The notes beneath the pieces were generated by a model. The model did not search any database and was not told the DNA's origin. It saw only the letters and a program-made list of their open reading frames with translations. From Candidatus Nitrotoga sp. CP45 (GTDB lineage Bacteria > Pseudomonadota > Gammaproteobacteria > Burkholderiales > Gallionellaceae): 64,000 nt of DNA. The stretch lies in assembly GCA_003402375.1 (NCBI GenBank), contig QFXJ01000051.1:31497-95496 (forward strand), in the 5' to 3' direction. Below, in pieces: positions 17,784-26,569 of this stretch (the first letter of the stretch is position 1; each line of letters begins with the position of its first letter). The position numbers were made by a program, and so were the translations under genes.

Positions 17784-18668
17784 TTACCGTCCCGGTTTTT
17801 CTTCCATTAACTGTTGGCGGATCGACAGCAAATCTTGCTGACGTTTGGCATTCGTCTTTGGATAGCTCATTTCGAGGGACTTAAACGTATCGAGAATAAT
17901 ATTTGAAACAATGAGCCGTGCGTTTTCCTTGTCATCGGCTGGCACCACATACCATGGTGCTAGTTTTGTGCTCGTTGCGCTCAGGCATGCCTCATAGGCC
18001 TGCATATATTGGTCCCAGAATTTTCTTTCAACGATGTCTGCCTGATCGAATTTCCAGTTTTTTTCGGGGTCGTCGATACGTTCGAGAAAGCGCTTGCGCT
18101 GCTCATCTTTCGAAAGGTGCAGGAAAAACTTGATGACCCGTGTGCCGTTGCGGTGGAGATGGTCCTCCAGGTTTACGATGGAGAGATAACGTTCCTGCCA
18201 AATTGTTTTATCGTCAACCAGTCCGTCCGGTAATCCCTGTCCGTGGAGAATTTCAGGATGTACACGGACGATTAATACCTCTTCATAATAGGATCGGTTA
18301 AAGATGCCGATGCGGCCGCGTTCCGGCAGGCACTGGGTGGTGCGCCACAGAAAATCATGATCCAATTCCGTAGCGCTGGGATGCTTGAAACTGAACACCT
18401 GGCAGCCTTGTGGATTTATACCGGACATCACATGCCGAATGACCCCGTCCTTTCCTGCCGCGTCCATGGCTTGAAAAATTAGCAGTAAAGAATGGCGGTT
18501 GGACGCATACAGCAGTTGCTGCAAGTCGCTTAATTCCGACACCTGTTCTGAAAGAAGTTTGTTGTAACTCTCCTTTGATTTGTAAATCGGCTTCACCAAT
18601 GTCGGCCATTTTTTGAGCTTGACCTGTTCACCTTCTTGAACCTGGAAATCTTTTGAATTTACTTTCAT
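17784..18668 (-). CDS. ppk2: Polyphosphate kinase 2 family protein
   Basis: A 294-residue P-loop kinase that transfers phosphate between polyphosphate and nucleotides. The Walker A motif reads [13 protein letters not shown], followed by the lid-type SGINPQG and Walker B-like [17 protein letters not shown], all diagnostic for PPK2. The start is set at the ATG at 18668 because AAAGGGTGA precedes it; the frame continues 15 codons upstream without support. By motif and length it resembles the single-domain AMP/ADP-phosphorylating classes, but class and direction cannot be fixed by eye. It stands alone. Confidence 0.9.
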   Translation of the reverse strand: MKVNSKDFQVQEGEQVKLKKWPTLVKPIYKSKESYNKLLSEQVSELSDLQQLLYASNRHSLLLIFQAMDAAGKDGVIRHVMSGINPQGCQVFSFKHPSATELDHDFLWRTTQCLPERGRIGIFNRSYYEEVLIVRVHPEILHGQGLPDGLVDDKTIWQERYLSIVNLEDHLHRNGTRVIKFFLHLSKDEQRKRFLERIDDPEKNWKFDQADIVERKFWDQYMQAYEACLSATSTKLAPWYVVPADDKENARLIVSNIILDTFKSLEMSYPKTNAKRQQDLLSIRQQLMEEKPGR

Positions 18669-18892
18669 TTTCACCCTTTCGGTAAGCATCAAACCTGCGC
18701 TACTGCGCATCATCTTTCGCTATTCTGAATTTCCATCGATCCTCTTGCTCTGCCATACCTCTATAACTCTCCTCCATTTTACTGGCCCATCCAACTATTC
18801 CATCGGGTTATGCCCATCAGCAAAATATGGCGATAATTAATTATTGCGTAGCGGCTTTATCTGCCTCTACAGATTTTACGCTGCAGTGCATT

Positions 18893-19072
18893 TCAGCAAA
18901 TCTCTGTATCGTCGTCGGAGGGCATGGTCGTCAGTGCCAGTTCAATGTTTGAGGCAAGCTTCTCCGCATATTTTTTCGCCTCAAATAGATGAAGCGATTC
19001 GTAGTATTTTGCTTTCAACCGAAAATGATCGATATCGTCCAATAATATTTTTTTTGTTTCGTCATGTTTCAT
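18893..19072 (-). CDS. Small acidic/lysine-rich helical protein, 59 aa, unknown
   Basis: A 59-residue ORF beginning at an ATG at 19072 with a strong CAGGAG six bases upstream. The sequence (MKHDETKKILLDDIDHF, then KAKYYESLHLFEAKKYAEKLA) reads as two amphipathic helices with an acidic tail and does not resemble an out-of-frame shadow, since no gene lies on the other strand. No family is recognised. It lies between PPK2 and the cbpA/cbpM pair on the same strand, but about 220 bp from either, so it may be independent. Confidence 0.55.
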   Translation of the reverse strand: MKHDETKKILLDDIDHFRLKAKYYESLHLFEAKKYAEKLASNIELALTTMPSDDDTEIC

Positions 19073-19292
19073 TAAACTACTCCTGAGTTAGCTGATGTAG
19101 AGATGAGCCGATAATAGGCGCTCGTTAAAAATGTGAACGGTTGCCGCCGCTCACGACCGTCTGCTTTGACGCAACTGAATACATCGCACTAGACCGAAGA
19201 TGATTGATTCTTAAAATACCGGAACCTCGACTGCTATTTAACGATAAATTTGGGGTGGCGGATTTTACGGCCGATTCGGCGCAATTGATCGC

Positions 19293-19616
19293 TCAGTATT
19301 CGCCACCCACCGCCCGCAGACGGGTGCGCAGCGATTCAATCTCATCCATTAATTCCAGCGCCAATGCCGCCCCAGCGAGACCGATATCCAGATCACGCTG
19401 CAAGCGCAAAGCTTTGCGTGCGCGGTGCAGGCTGGCACCGGCGAAAATCCAGCGCGCCGGTTCACGACCCTGCGGCTCCAGCACGCCCGCATCCACCAGC
19501 TCGATGATCTGTTGATCATGAACGGAACAGGCGCCGCACAGATCGGCCAGCGTCAGCTGGGTTTGTTCTTCCAGTATGCATATGGAAAATTGTGGCAAGT
19601 TATTTTCTGTATTCAT
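19293..19616 (-). CDS. cbpM: Chaperone modulator CbpM
   Basis: A 107-residue MerR-HTH-like protein (LTLADLCGACSVHDQQIIELVDAGVLEPQG) followed by a helical arm (ARKALRLQRDLDIGLAGAALALELMDEIESL), matching CbpM, which binds the J domain of CbpA and restrains it. It starts 11 bp after the cbpA stop, the standard cbpA-cbpM operon. Confidence 0.9.
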   Translation of the reverse strand: MNTENNLPQFSICILEEQTQLTLADLCGACSVHDQQIIELVDAGVLEPQGREPARWIFAGASLHRARKALRLQRDLDIGLAGAALALELMDEIESLRTRLRAVGGEY

Positions 19617-19627
19617 TTCCCATACTC

Positions 19628-20578
19628 CTATTTTGGCACTCCCAGTTTGGTGCGCGGATTGAAATCAAGCTCCTGTTCCATTTTCCGGTACAAGTCCTTT
19701 TTTGCTTCGGTATCGGCTGGCGGCAACGCGATGGACAAAATCACATAGCAATCGCCGGGCGGATTGCCCGTTATGCCGCGTCCCTTCAGCCGCATCTTGC
19801 GCCCGGAAACTGAGCCCTCGGGTATCTTGAGTTCCACGATACCGCCGAGTGTCGGCACCTTCACCGTTGCGCCCAGTGCCGCTTCCCAAGGTGACACTGG
19901 CAGCTCAAGATAAAGATCGCGGCCATCGACCCGGTAAAGCGGATGAGGACGGAATTCGATCTCGAGATACAGATCCCCCGCTTTGCCTTCTCCAGCCCCC
20001 GGGCTGCCCTGTCCGCTGAGGCGGATATGCTGGCCTGCGCGGATGCCTTTGGGAATGGCTACGTTGAGAATGCGATCTTTGATGACGACATGGCCTTGCG
20101 CATCCATCACGGGAACCCGCAGCGTGATAGTCCGGGTTGCACCCTGAAAAGTATCTTCCAGGTCAATGAGCACCCTGGCGTGATGATCCTCGCCTTTGGC
20201 ATGTGGAGAAGCGTGTCCTGCTCCGCCGCCTTGAAAGTTCTTGCCAAACAGGGATGCGAAAAAATCGCTGTAGCCTGCCGCATCATCTCCGGTAGAACTT
20301 CTGCCGCTGAATTCGAAACCCGTGTTCCAGTCCGGCGGCGGACGAAATTCCTGTCCGCCTTTATAGCTGGCACCGAGTTGATCGTAAGCCGCGCGTTTCT
20401 CCGCATCCTTCAACACCTCATAGGCCTCACCCAGCTCTTTGAAACGCGCTTCTGCGTCGGCCTCCTTGCTGACATCAGGATGATACTTGCGGGCCAGTTT
20501 GCGGTAGGAACGCTTAATCTCATCCTGTGTCGCATCGCGCGCGACTTCCATGATCTTGTAGTAGTCCTTGAATTCCAT
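19628..20578 (-). CDS. cbpA: DnaJ-like co-chaperone CbpA
   Basis: A 316-residue J protein. The J domain occupies residues 1-70 with the HPD signature in KYHPDVSKEAD, which stimulates DnaK ATPase. A Gly/Phe-rich linker (70-130) and two substrate-binding beta domains follow (about 130-300); there is no cysteine zinc finger, which separates CbpA from DnaJ. A Shine-Dalgarno AAGGAG precedes the ATG. Together with cbpM and the MtfA-like gene just upstream it forms a leftward cluster. Confidence 0.95.
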   Translation of the reverse strand: MEFKDYYKIMEVARDATQDEIKRSYRKLARKYHPDVSKEADAEARFKELGEAYEVLKDAEKRAAYDQLGASYKGGQEFRPPPDWNTGFEFSGRSSTGDDAAGYSDFFASLFGKNFQGGGAGHASPHAKGEDHHARVLIDLEDTFQGATRTITLRVPVMDAQGHVVIKDRILNVAIPKGIRAGQHIRLSGQGSPGAGEGKAGDLYLEIEFRPHPLYRVDGRDLYLELPVSPWEAALGATVKVPTLGGIVELKIPEGSVSGRKMRLKGRGITGNPPGDCYVILSIALPPADTEAKKDLYRKMEQELDFNPRTKLGVPK

Positions 20579-20603
20579 CTGACCAGATCTCCTTTTTAAG
20601 AAG

Positions 20604-21386
20604 CTACGGTATTCTTGCTTGTAATGCAGGCCGGTAAAACAGCGCTAGTTGCTTGTGCACACCGGGATAGCAGTTTTTCAAAATATCCGGCGCGGTAAAA
20701 AAATACTCGTTGCATACCGCAAAGAATTCTGCCGGGCTGGTGGCCGCATAGGGATTGATGCAGCCCGATTTACCCGCCGCCACTTGCCAGCACAATGTAG
20801 TATACGCCGCGTTGAAATCCTCACCCCATCTTTTCCGGCTCATTCCGCGACGCAATGGCGGCAAGCCGTTAGCCACTCCGTTGAGGCCGTCAAGTTTGTG
20901 CGCGAACTCGTGCAACACAACATTGCGACCAGGTTGCGGATGACAAATGTCGCGCTCCACATCGTCCCATGACAGGATCACCGACCCGCGCAACCACGCC
21001 TCGCCGCTTAATATCTTTTTCTCGTGATGTACCAGGCCGATGGCATCCGCCTGTTCATGATTAACCCGAAACGCACCGGGATAGAGGATGACTTCGACCC
21101 AGTTATCAAAGCAATCCGTGTCCAGATTCAAGATCAGCAAACAGGCTTGCGCCGCCACCGCTACACGCATCGCCAGCGTCACCTCCAGTGCCTGCGCCCC
21201 GTTGATCGACTTGTTGTGCAGAAACCATGTTGTCAGTTCGCGCAGATGTGCCATTTGCACCGCGTCCAACCCATGCAGTACGGCAATTTTTCGCGTCATC
21301 CTGTGCCAGACATGGTGGGGGATCGGATTTTGTCGCAGTATTCGGCGCATGTTCCAGCGCCGCAATATGTTGCCCAGTGATTTCAA
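20604..21386 (-). CDS. mtfA: MtfA-like zinc-dependent peptidase (M90 family)
   Basis: A 260-residue cytosolic metallopeptidase. The zinc site HEFAH is at residues 159-163 in NVVLHEFAHKLDGLNG, and a downstream Glu-containing segment (TSPAEFFAVCNEYFF) matches the conserved third-ligand region of MtfA. In E. coli MtfA interacts with the Mlc repressor; whether that holds here is unknown since no Mlc or PTS gene is nearby. It lies 25 bp upstream of cbpA on the same strand. Confidence 0.88.
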   Translation of the reverse strand: MKSLGNILRRWNMRRILRQNPIPHHVWHRMTRKIAVLHGLDAVQMAHLRELTTWFLHNKSINGAQALEVTLAMRVAVAAQACLLILNLDTDCFDNWVEVILYPGAFRVNHEQADAIGLVHHEKKILSGEAWLRGSVILSWDDVERDICHPQPGRNVVLHEFAHKLDGLNGVANGLPPLRRGMSRKRWGEDFNAAYTTLCWQVAAGKSGCINPYAATSPAEFFAVCNEYFFTAPDILKNCYPGVHKQLALFYRPALQARIP

Positions 21387-21444
21387 TTTTTATTTCTTTT
21401 GATCTGTGTCTTGCGCCGCAAAACCATCGAAAAATAAATAACGA

Positions 21445-21738
21445 CTATTTCCACATCACGCCGCAACCATCCTTGACAGCGGCGGCCAGCAAATCGATCA
21501 GAGGCATCGCACGATGCGCCGTGCTCACCACGGGTTCATCCGCATCCTTGTCTGTGTGGGGCGGCGCATTATTCGCCGCGACGGCGGTTTTCAACTGGCG
21601 CAATGCTTCGGGTACATCTTCCGCCCGAAGTGCACCGGGCACGGTTACGCTGTGCCCCATCATTTTCAGCATGGCAATCGCAATATCGCCGAACATGGTG
21701 ATGTCGGCATAGGCTTTGGTTGTAAATGTCACGAGCAT
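21445..21738 (-). CDS. DUF1840 domain-containing protein
   Basis: A 97-residue protein beginning MLVTFTTKAYADITMFGD, the characteristic start of DUF1840, with the conserved AIAMLKMMGHS and a C-terminal helix containing PLIDLLAAA. Function unknown; common in betaproteobacteria. It follows a decayed small gene on the same strand and precedes mtfA by 58 bp. Confidence 0.85.
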   Translation of the reverse strand: MLVTFTTKAYADITMFGDIAIAMLKMMGHSVTVPGALRAEDVPEALRQLKTAVAANNAPPHTDKDADEPVVSTAHRAMPLIDLLAAAVKDGCGVMWK

Positions 21739-21766
21739 TTATAGTTGTCCTCGAATGATTCATTAT

Positions 21767-22068
21767 TTAGCGTTCAATACGCTCGCCCAGTTTCTCCAGT
21801 TGCTAGTCAACGGCATCCCACCCATGGGTCCAGCTTTCTCAATCTTATCCACACGCCAGTTTTCAAGTGGCTTCAGCTGGATTTCGTCCAGAAAACTGGA
21901 AAATTTGTCGCGCTACTGTATCAGATTCGCCAAACTAACCCTGATCTCCACATGTTCGTGGCCTTTGCCGACGGCTTTGTCTGCACGCACAATAAGCCCG
22001 TCTAAATGCTTTATGCTGGATTCATATTCCATCATATTTCCCCGCATCAATTGATTAGCGTCTGTCAT
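21767..22068 (-). pseudogene. Decayed small coiled-coil gene
   Basis: A frame opens at ATG 22068 with AAGGAG upstream (MTDANQLMRGNMMEYESS) and runs as a plausible soluble protein for 52 codons to a TAG that sits where a CAG would read LIQ-Q-RDKFSSFLDEIQLKPLENW. It stays open after that stop, then needs a one-base shift near GGGATGCC and meets a second TAG before ending QLEKLGERIER. Two nonsense codons plus a frameshift mean the gene is dead in this sequence. Original length about 100 residues, coiled-coil-like; family not recognised. Confidence 0.6.
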
Positions 22069-22484
22069 TTCGGTTCTCCTTGTTTGCAACCAGGGTCACC
22101 CCAATGGCTGTCAATTTAGTCTCAGGATCAGACCAAGTTAGTGTGGTGGCGGACATAGCTAATGAATCGGGGGCGATTCACAACGGAATTTGGCCTATCT
22201 CAATGCCTCTAAGACTATTTGTTCTTAACAGGGTATTTCTGTTCGGCACCGCACATAAGGCGATTAGCAGGCGTGCTAGCCTGTTAAAAGATTTATTCTC
22301 ATTAGTCTTGAAATTTTTTTCCGGCATAGTGAAATAAGCGTTCTCAGCAAAACAGGCAAGGGAAGAGATCAATTCGCCCTTTTCTGCGACCCAGGCTGAA
22401 CCGAGCATGCTTCAGTTGATAAGTACTGGATAATGGAAATGTCTGAGTTAGACGGAGCATGATGAAAACATGGTGGAGTTGCTG
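22069..22484. other. Intergenic, no gene recognised
   Basis: About 415 bp between the decayed gene and the PLD protein. No ORF with a credible start or known repeat is seen. It must hold the promoter of the downstream gene. Confidence 0.5.
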
Positions 22485-23888
22485 ATGTGTATAAAGAAAA
22501 TCAGGTTTGTGAGCATCGCAAAATTTGCAGCAGCGTTTGGTCTGGTGTTGCTCATAGCTTGCACGTCAATCCCCACCATGGTTCCCGACATGGCGATGCA
22601 TCCAGCGCATTCTGTGCAGTTCGATGGTGCGCATGGCCCGCTGACGGCCAAACAGGGCAAGGCGATTCTCGCCAGACTAAAAAAGAATGGCGCAGATACG
22701 AATATCTTCGACCGGCATTTGGCACTGGAAGCTGAGATTGTCGGCAGCCCGCTGGTGGTGGGCAACAAGGTGGAACTGCTGGTAGATGGCCCGAAAACAT
22801 ATAACGCCATGTTCGCAGCCATAGAGAAGGCGCAGGACCATATCAACATGGAAACCTACATCATCGAAGACGACGAGATCGGGCGCCATTTCATTGATCT
22901 TTTAATCAGCAAACAACTCAGCGGCGTGCGGGTGAACCTGATTTACGATAGCGTGGGGTCGATCAGCACACCCAAAGAGTTCTTCAAGCCGCTGCAGGCA
23001 AGCGGTGTAAATGTTCTGGAATTCAACCCGGTCAATCCGCTCCTGGCGCGCAAGTACTGGCAAGTCAACCGGCGTGACCACCGCAAGCTATTGATCGTGG
23101 ATGGACAAGTCGCCTTTGTGGGTGGCATCAATATCAGCAGCGTATATTCCAGCGGTTCATCTGGTTCATTCGGCAGATTCAAATCAACCCGGGGCAATGA
23201 GCAATGGCGCGATACCCATGTGCGCATGGCAGGGCCAGTTGTCAGCGAATTCCAGAAATTGTTCATGGCGACATGGAGTGAACAGAACGGCCCGCCCTTG
23301 GACGCCAGCGTTTATTTCCCCGCACCCGCCGACAAGGGCAATGAGGTCGTGCGCGCCATCGGTAGTTCACCCCAGGAGCCTTACAGCCAGATCTATGCCA
23401 CCCTGCTGTCCGCCATTAATAGCTCGGAGACCCGGGTTTTTCTGACCAACGCCTATTTTGTCCCCGACCCTCAATTGCTTGCCGCGCTGAAGGAAGCGGC
23501 TCAGCGCGGAGTAGACGTGCGGTTGTTGTTGCCCGAAAAAATAGATTCGGCCATGGTGTATTACGCATCGCGCTCTTATTACGATGAGCTGCTGAGCGCC
23601 GGCGTAAAAATCTACCAGCGGCAGGATGCATTGTTGCATGCCAAGACTGCTCTCATTGACGGTGTGTGGTCAACCATAGGCTCAACCAATCTCGACTGGC
23701 GTAGTTTCCTCTACAATCAGGAAATAGATGCAATCATATTAGGGCAGGGTTTCGGCGCACAAATGCAGGACTTGTTCGAAAAAGACCTGGAATCGTCCAA
23801 ACTGGTGACACTCGAAGCATGGAGAAAACGCCCTATCGGCTCCCGTATCAGGGAAATGGCAGCGCGCTTGTGGGCACGCTGGCTGTAA
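22485..23888 (+). CDS. Cardiolipin synthase-like phospholipase D family protein
   Basis: A PLD-superfamily protein of 467 residues from ATG 22485, which has GGAG eight bases upstream (an ATG at 22470 is possible). The N-terminus is a lipoprotein-like signal (FGLVLLIACTS), suggesting membrane attachment. Two HxK(x4)D motifs form the active site: HRKLLIVDG in the first half and HAKTALIDG in the second. These enzymes make cardiolipin by phosphatidyl transfer; the layout resembles ClsB/ClsC-like proteins more than the ClsA type, which has two N-terminal membrane helices. It stands alone. Confidence 0.82.
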   Translation: MCIKKIRFVSIAKFAAAFGLVLLIACTSIPTMVPDMAMHPAHSVQFDGAHGPLTAKQGKAILARLKKNGADTNIFDRHLALEAEIVGSPLVVGNKVELLVDGPKTYNAMFAAIEKAQDHINMETYIIEDDEIGRHFIDLLISKQLSGVRVNLIYDSVGSISTPKEFFKPLQASGVNVLEFNPVNPLLARKYWQVNRRDHRKLLIVDGQVAFVGGINISSVYSSGSSGSFGRFKSTRGNEQWRDTHVRMAGPVVSEFQKLFMATWSEQNGPPLDASVYFPAPADKGNEVVRAIGSSPQEPYSQIYATLLSAINSSETRVFLTNAYFVPDPQLLAALKEAAQRGVDVRLLLPEKIDSAMVYYASRSYYDELLSAGVKIYQRQDALLHAKTALIDGVWSTIGSTNLDWRSFLYNQEIDAIILGQGFGAQMQDLFEKDLESSKLVTLEAWRKRPIGSRIREMAARLWARWL

Positions 23889-23931
23889 ACGGTCAGCAGC
23901 GCTGATCCAAACCCGGAATGTTGCCATGCAC

Positions 23932-24022
23932 CAGACTACTCTTAGCCTGGTAGCCCGGTAGATACCGAGCTACCACAGGCTGCGCTTGGGATTAAGCAAG
24001 CGTAGTCTGGGCTAACGTAGAT
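23932..24022. repeat. Cluster of imperfect palindromes (BIME-like)
   Basis: Several short arms complement each other here: TAGCCTGGTAGCCCGGTA, TACCGAGCTACCACAGGCT and CAGACTACTC/GCGTAGTCTGGGCTA. The stretch can fold into nested hairpins and directly precedes a decayed RAYT gene. Confidence 0.5.
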
Positions 24023-24024
24023 AG

Positions 24025-24047
24025 GCGCTGAGCTTGCGAAGCCCAAC
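24025..24047. repeat. Degenerate REP, left flank of RAYT copy 1
   Basis: GCGCTGAGCTTGCGAAGCCCAAC keeps the right arm GAAGCCCAAC of the REP found intact at 24608 and 26012; the left arm has decayed. Confidence 0.55.
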
Positions 24048-24064
24048 ATCACAAGGGAATGCAC

Positions 24065-24602
24065 ATGCGTTACCGACGTGCCGGTGCTGCGGGAGAGGCA
24101 CATACTTCTTCACTGTTAATCTGGCTGAACGGCGCTCCGATTTATTGGTGCGGCATATCGATGATTTGCGTGCAGCCATGAAAACGGTGAAAGACACACA
24201 TCCGTTTGCCATCCTGGCGATGGTGGTGTTACCCGAACACCTGCATGCGATATGGCGCTTACCGCTGGACGATGCCGACTATCCACTGCGCTGGTCGCTC
24301 ATCAAAGCCGGGTTTTCCAGGCGGCTGGCAAGAGGCGAGCACATTACATTCGTGCCAGCCGCCAAGCCAAGCATGAGCGAGATATTTCGTAGCGGCGATA
24401 TTGGGAACATCAAATTCGGGATGAAATTGATCTTGCGCGGCACGTCGATGACATTCATTACAATCCTGTAAAACATGGCTAGGTCACTCACCCTGTTGAT
24501 TGGCCACATTCAACATTGCATGGCTATATTGAGCGGGGGATGGCAGCATCGGATTGGGGTGTGCAAATAGGTGATGGAGTAGATGGTTATGGTGAGCGGT
24601 GA
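24065..24602 (+). pseudogene. REP-associated tyrosine transposase (RAYT), decayed copy 1
   Basis: The Y1 HUH-like domain can be read in pieces. An ATG at 24065 gives MRYRRAGAAG, a one-base shift near GGGAGAGGC leads into TYFFTVNLAERRSDLLVRHI and VVLPEHLHAIWRLP (the HxH metal site), then another shift yields ERDIS-stop-RRYWEHQIRDEIDLARHVDDIHYNPVKHG-stop, ending in ASDWGVQ. Two frameshifts and two nonsense codons make it inactive. It is bracketed by REP palindromes, the known substrate type of RAYT enzymes. A 145-residue open frame here is only a fragment. Confidence 0.8.
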
Positions 24603-24607
24603 GATGT

Positions 24608-24634
24608 GTTGGGCTTCATTTCATTCAGCCCAAC
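24608..24634 (+). repeat. REP palindrome, right flank of RAYT copy 1
   Basis: A 27-bp near-palindrome with arms GTTGGGCT and AGCCCAAC around TCATTTCATTC. It is the exact reverse complement of the REP at 26012-26038, so two RAYT copies have matching REPs in opposite orientation. Confidence 0.8.
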
Positions 24635-24756
24635 CGGGCTATTTGCACGATCTTCTTAACGGTTCTATAGCAAAGTAGAGGCAGTCAAGGCAACCGAAAG
24701 CGGCCAGCGTACACGATATAGAGCGTCATAATCAACGACACAGTAGATACATTCAA

Positions 24757-24782
24757 GCAGGCCGAGATTATCGGCCTCTGCA
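24757..24782. other. Strong hairpin in the gap before the CHRD gene
   Basis: GCAGGCCGA and TCGGCCTCTGC pair around a GATTA loop. No T-run follows on either strand, so it is not a standard terminator. It is the only notable structure in the 350-bp gap 24635-24987. Confidence 0.45.
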
Positions 24783-24987
24783 TAAAATATAAGGGGTTGT
24801 GGGGTAAGAGACCATGCCATTTTTAAAGCAATAGCCGACATTTAACCTCCATAAGTGTTCTACCGCACAGATTTCTTATTAGGCAAGGATAATAATTCCT
24901 CCATTGAATAATGAAATTCAGAAAGATTGAATCATCATTGCTCATCATAAATTGGTAAATTGTTTAATCTTAATGGAGGTAATTTTA

Positions 24988-25455
24988 ATGAATATTATTC
25001 TTAACAAAACACGATCCGTTTTTTATACTGGTACTTTGGCAATCAGCATTTTGATTGGTGGCATTGGCCTTGCATCCGCTGCTGCAATCAATGTAACCCT
25101 AAGTGGCGACGAAGAAGTACCGCCAGTTAGAACTTCCGCGTCCGGTGTAGGAAAAATAGAAGTGGCGGGTGGAATAGCTGGTGACAAATCAATTCGTGGG
25201 TCGATAACTACTACAGGAATCGATGGTACAGCGGCTCATGTTCATGAAGCTCCGGCAGGAAAAAATGGGCCGGTTATTATCACCCTTAAGAAAACATCTG
25301 CCAACGTTTGGGAAATTCCATCTGGCGCATCTTTAACAGACGCGCAATATGCTAATTTCAAAGCCGGGGATCTCTACCTAAACGTTCATAGCGTAGCCAA
25401 TAGGGACGGAGAAATACGCGGTCAGATAAAAAGAAATAAACGTAGCCATAATTGA
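24988..25455 (+). CDS. CHRD domain-containing exported protein
   Basis: A 155-residue protein whose start at 24988 is fixed by ATGGAGG just upstream; earlier in-frame ATGs lack a Shine-Dalgarno. The signal peptide runs to about residue 32 (ILIGGIGLASAAA). The mature part is a CHRD domain: VTLSGDEEVPPV, GTAAHVHEAPAGKNGPVII, and LYLNVHSVANRDGEIRGQI. Such domains occur in chordin and in many bacterial secreted proteins; the role is unknown but likely extracytoplasmic binding. A terminator hairpin follows within 13 bp, so it is monocistronic. Confidence 0.88.
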   Translation: MNIILNKTRSVFYTGTLAISILIGGIGLASAAAINVTLSGDEEVPPVRTSASGVGKIEVAGGIAGDKSIRGSITTTGIDGTAAHVHEAPAGKNGPVIITLKKTSANVWEIPSGASLTDAQYANFKAGDLYLNVHSVANRDGEIRGQIKRNKRSHN

Positions 25456-25467
25456 AACAATAACCTG

Positions 25468-25489
25468 AACCCCATCAACAGATGGGGTT
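25468..25489 (+). terminator. Hairpin terminator after the CHRD gene
   Basis: AACCCCATC and GATGGGGTT form a 9-bp stem around AACA, followed by a short T-rich tail (TGGTGTTCC). Confidence 0.65.
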
Positions 25490-26011
25490 TGGTGTTCCTC
25501 TATACAGAGTAAATAATGTCACGAAATTTCCCAAGTCCTCACCCCGATCAAGAACCTTGAATACCTCCAGAGCCACAGATACACCCGAAACCACACATTA
25601 ACAATCCGCCGCCTTTCGATCCAGATTCTTCCCCATAACAGGAGAAAATGGAAAAGCCTGACGACGAAAGCAAGACATAATTCGAGGAGTAGTTGGAGGC
25701 TGGATTATTGAAAATAAAAAGATGCAACAAAACAAAAAGTAGCTGGGCGGACAGGTATACGTTAGCGCTTTACCTGTCGCGCCTTTTAACTTTTAGTATA
25801 TTTTCCAGGTGCATCTCCCCAACGTTTTTGATCAACTACTGGACCATAATTGTTATGGCTCCAGCTTCAACTCGTTAAACCATTTCAGTACTCCAGCAAG
25901 TGAGCCACGTTTATTTTCCATTGTAGCCAATCGGTTGTTGTTGCTATTACTATAAACAGCATAAACATACTTGCCAGGATGATAATAAGCGTGGTGCTTA
26001 TTTCCAGCCCG
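25490..26011. other. Intergenic, no credible gene
   Basis: About 520 bp between the CHRD terminator and the second RAYT copy. Only short frames are present; a minus-strand Gly/Cys-rich frame (25548-25730) begins with TTG and has no ribosome site. Confidence 0.45.
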
Positions 26012-26038
26012 GTTGGGCTGAATGAAATGAAGCCCAAC
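26012..26038 (-). repeat. REP palindrome, left flank of RAYT copy 2
   Basis: Exact reverse complement of the REP at 24608-24634, with arms GTTGGGCT/AGCCCAAC. It directly precedes the second decayed RAYT copy. Confidence 0.8.
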
Positions 26039-26054
26039 ATCACAGAGGAATGAA

Positions 26055-26434
26055 CACACGCGTTGCCAACGTGCCGATGCAGCGTGAAATACATACTTTT
26101 TTACTGTTAATCTGGCTGAACGGCGCTCCGATTTATTGGTGCGGCATATTGATGATTTGTGCGCAGTCATGAAAACGGTGAAAGACGCACATCCGTTTGC
26201 CATCCTGGAGATGGCGGTGCTACCCGAACACCTGCATGCGATATGGTGTTTACCACCGGGCGATGCCGACTACCCGATGCGTTGGTCGCTCATCAAAGTC
26301 GGGTTTTCCCGGCGGCTGGCAAGAGGCGAGCACATTCGAGCCAGCCGCCAAGCCAAGCGCGAGCGCGGCATCTGGCAGCATAGGATTGGGGTGTGCAAAT
26401 AGGTGATGGCGTAGATGGTTATGGTGAACGGTGA
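26055..26434 (+). pseudogene. RAYT, decayed copy 2 with internal deletion
   Basis: Closely similar to copy 1: TVNLAERRSDLLVRHIDDL, AVLPEHLHAIWCLPPGDAD, RASRQAKRERGIWQ are readable. The ATG is lost (ACG), a shift is needed near the start, and the part encoding RRYWEHQIRDE to ERGMAAS, present in copy 1, has been deleted, joining GIWQ to HRIGVC. The intact ERGIWQ here shows that copy 1 diverged independently. Confidence 0.8.
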
Positions 26435-26437
26435 AAT

Positions 26438-26464
26438 GTTGGGCTTCATTTCATCTGGCTTAAC
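26438..26464 (+). repeat. REP palindrome, right flank of RAYT copy 2
   Basis: GTTGGGCTTCATTTCATC then TGGCTTAAC: the same REP with a slightly degenerate right arm. It sits 106 bp before the dual-OB/DUF488/DUF4326 operon. Confidence 0.75.
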
Positions 26465-26569
26465 CTACTAAGCCATTGGTTTTATATAAAAGCTGTATCA
26501 GTTGAAGACACTGGTGTAGGATAATCGTACTCAAATCGAGCACGCCGTGCATAAATTACTGAGAGAGAT

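Noticed and set aside
22080..22337. 85-codon plus-strand frame
   Set aside because: No ribosome site or family resemblance; treated as intergenic.
25548..25730. Gly/Cys-rich minus-strand frame ending GGLLMCGFGCICGSGGIQGS
   Set aside because: Looks like a modified-peptide core, but starts with TTG, has no ribosome site, and no processing or export gene is near.
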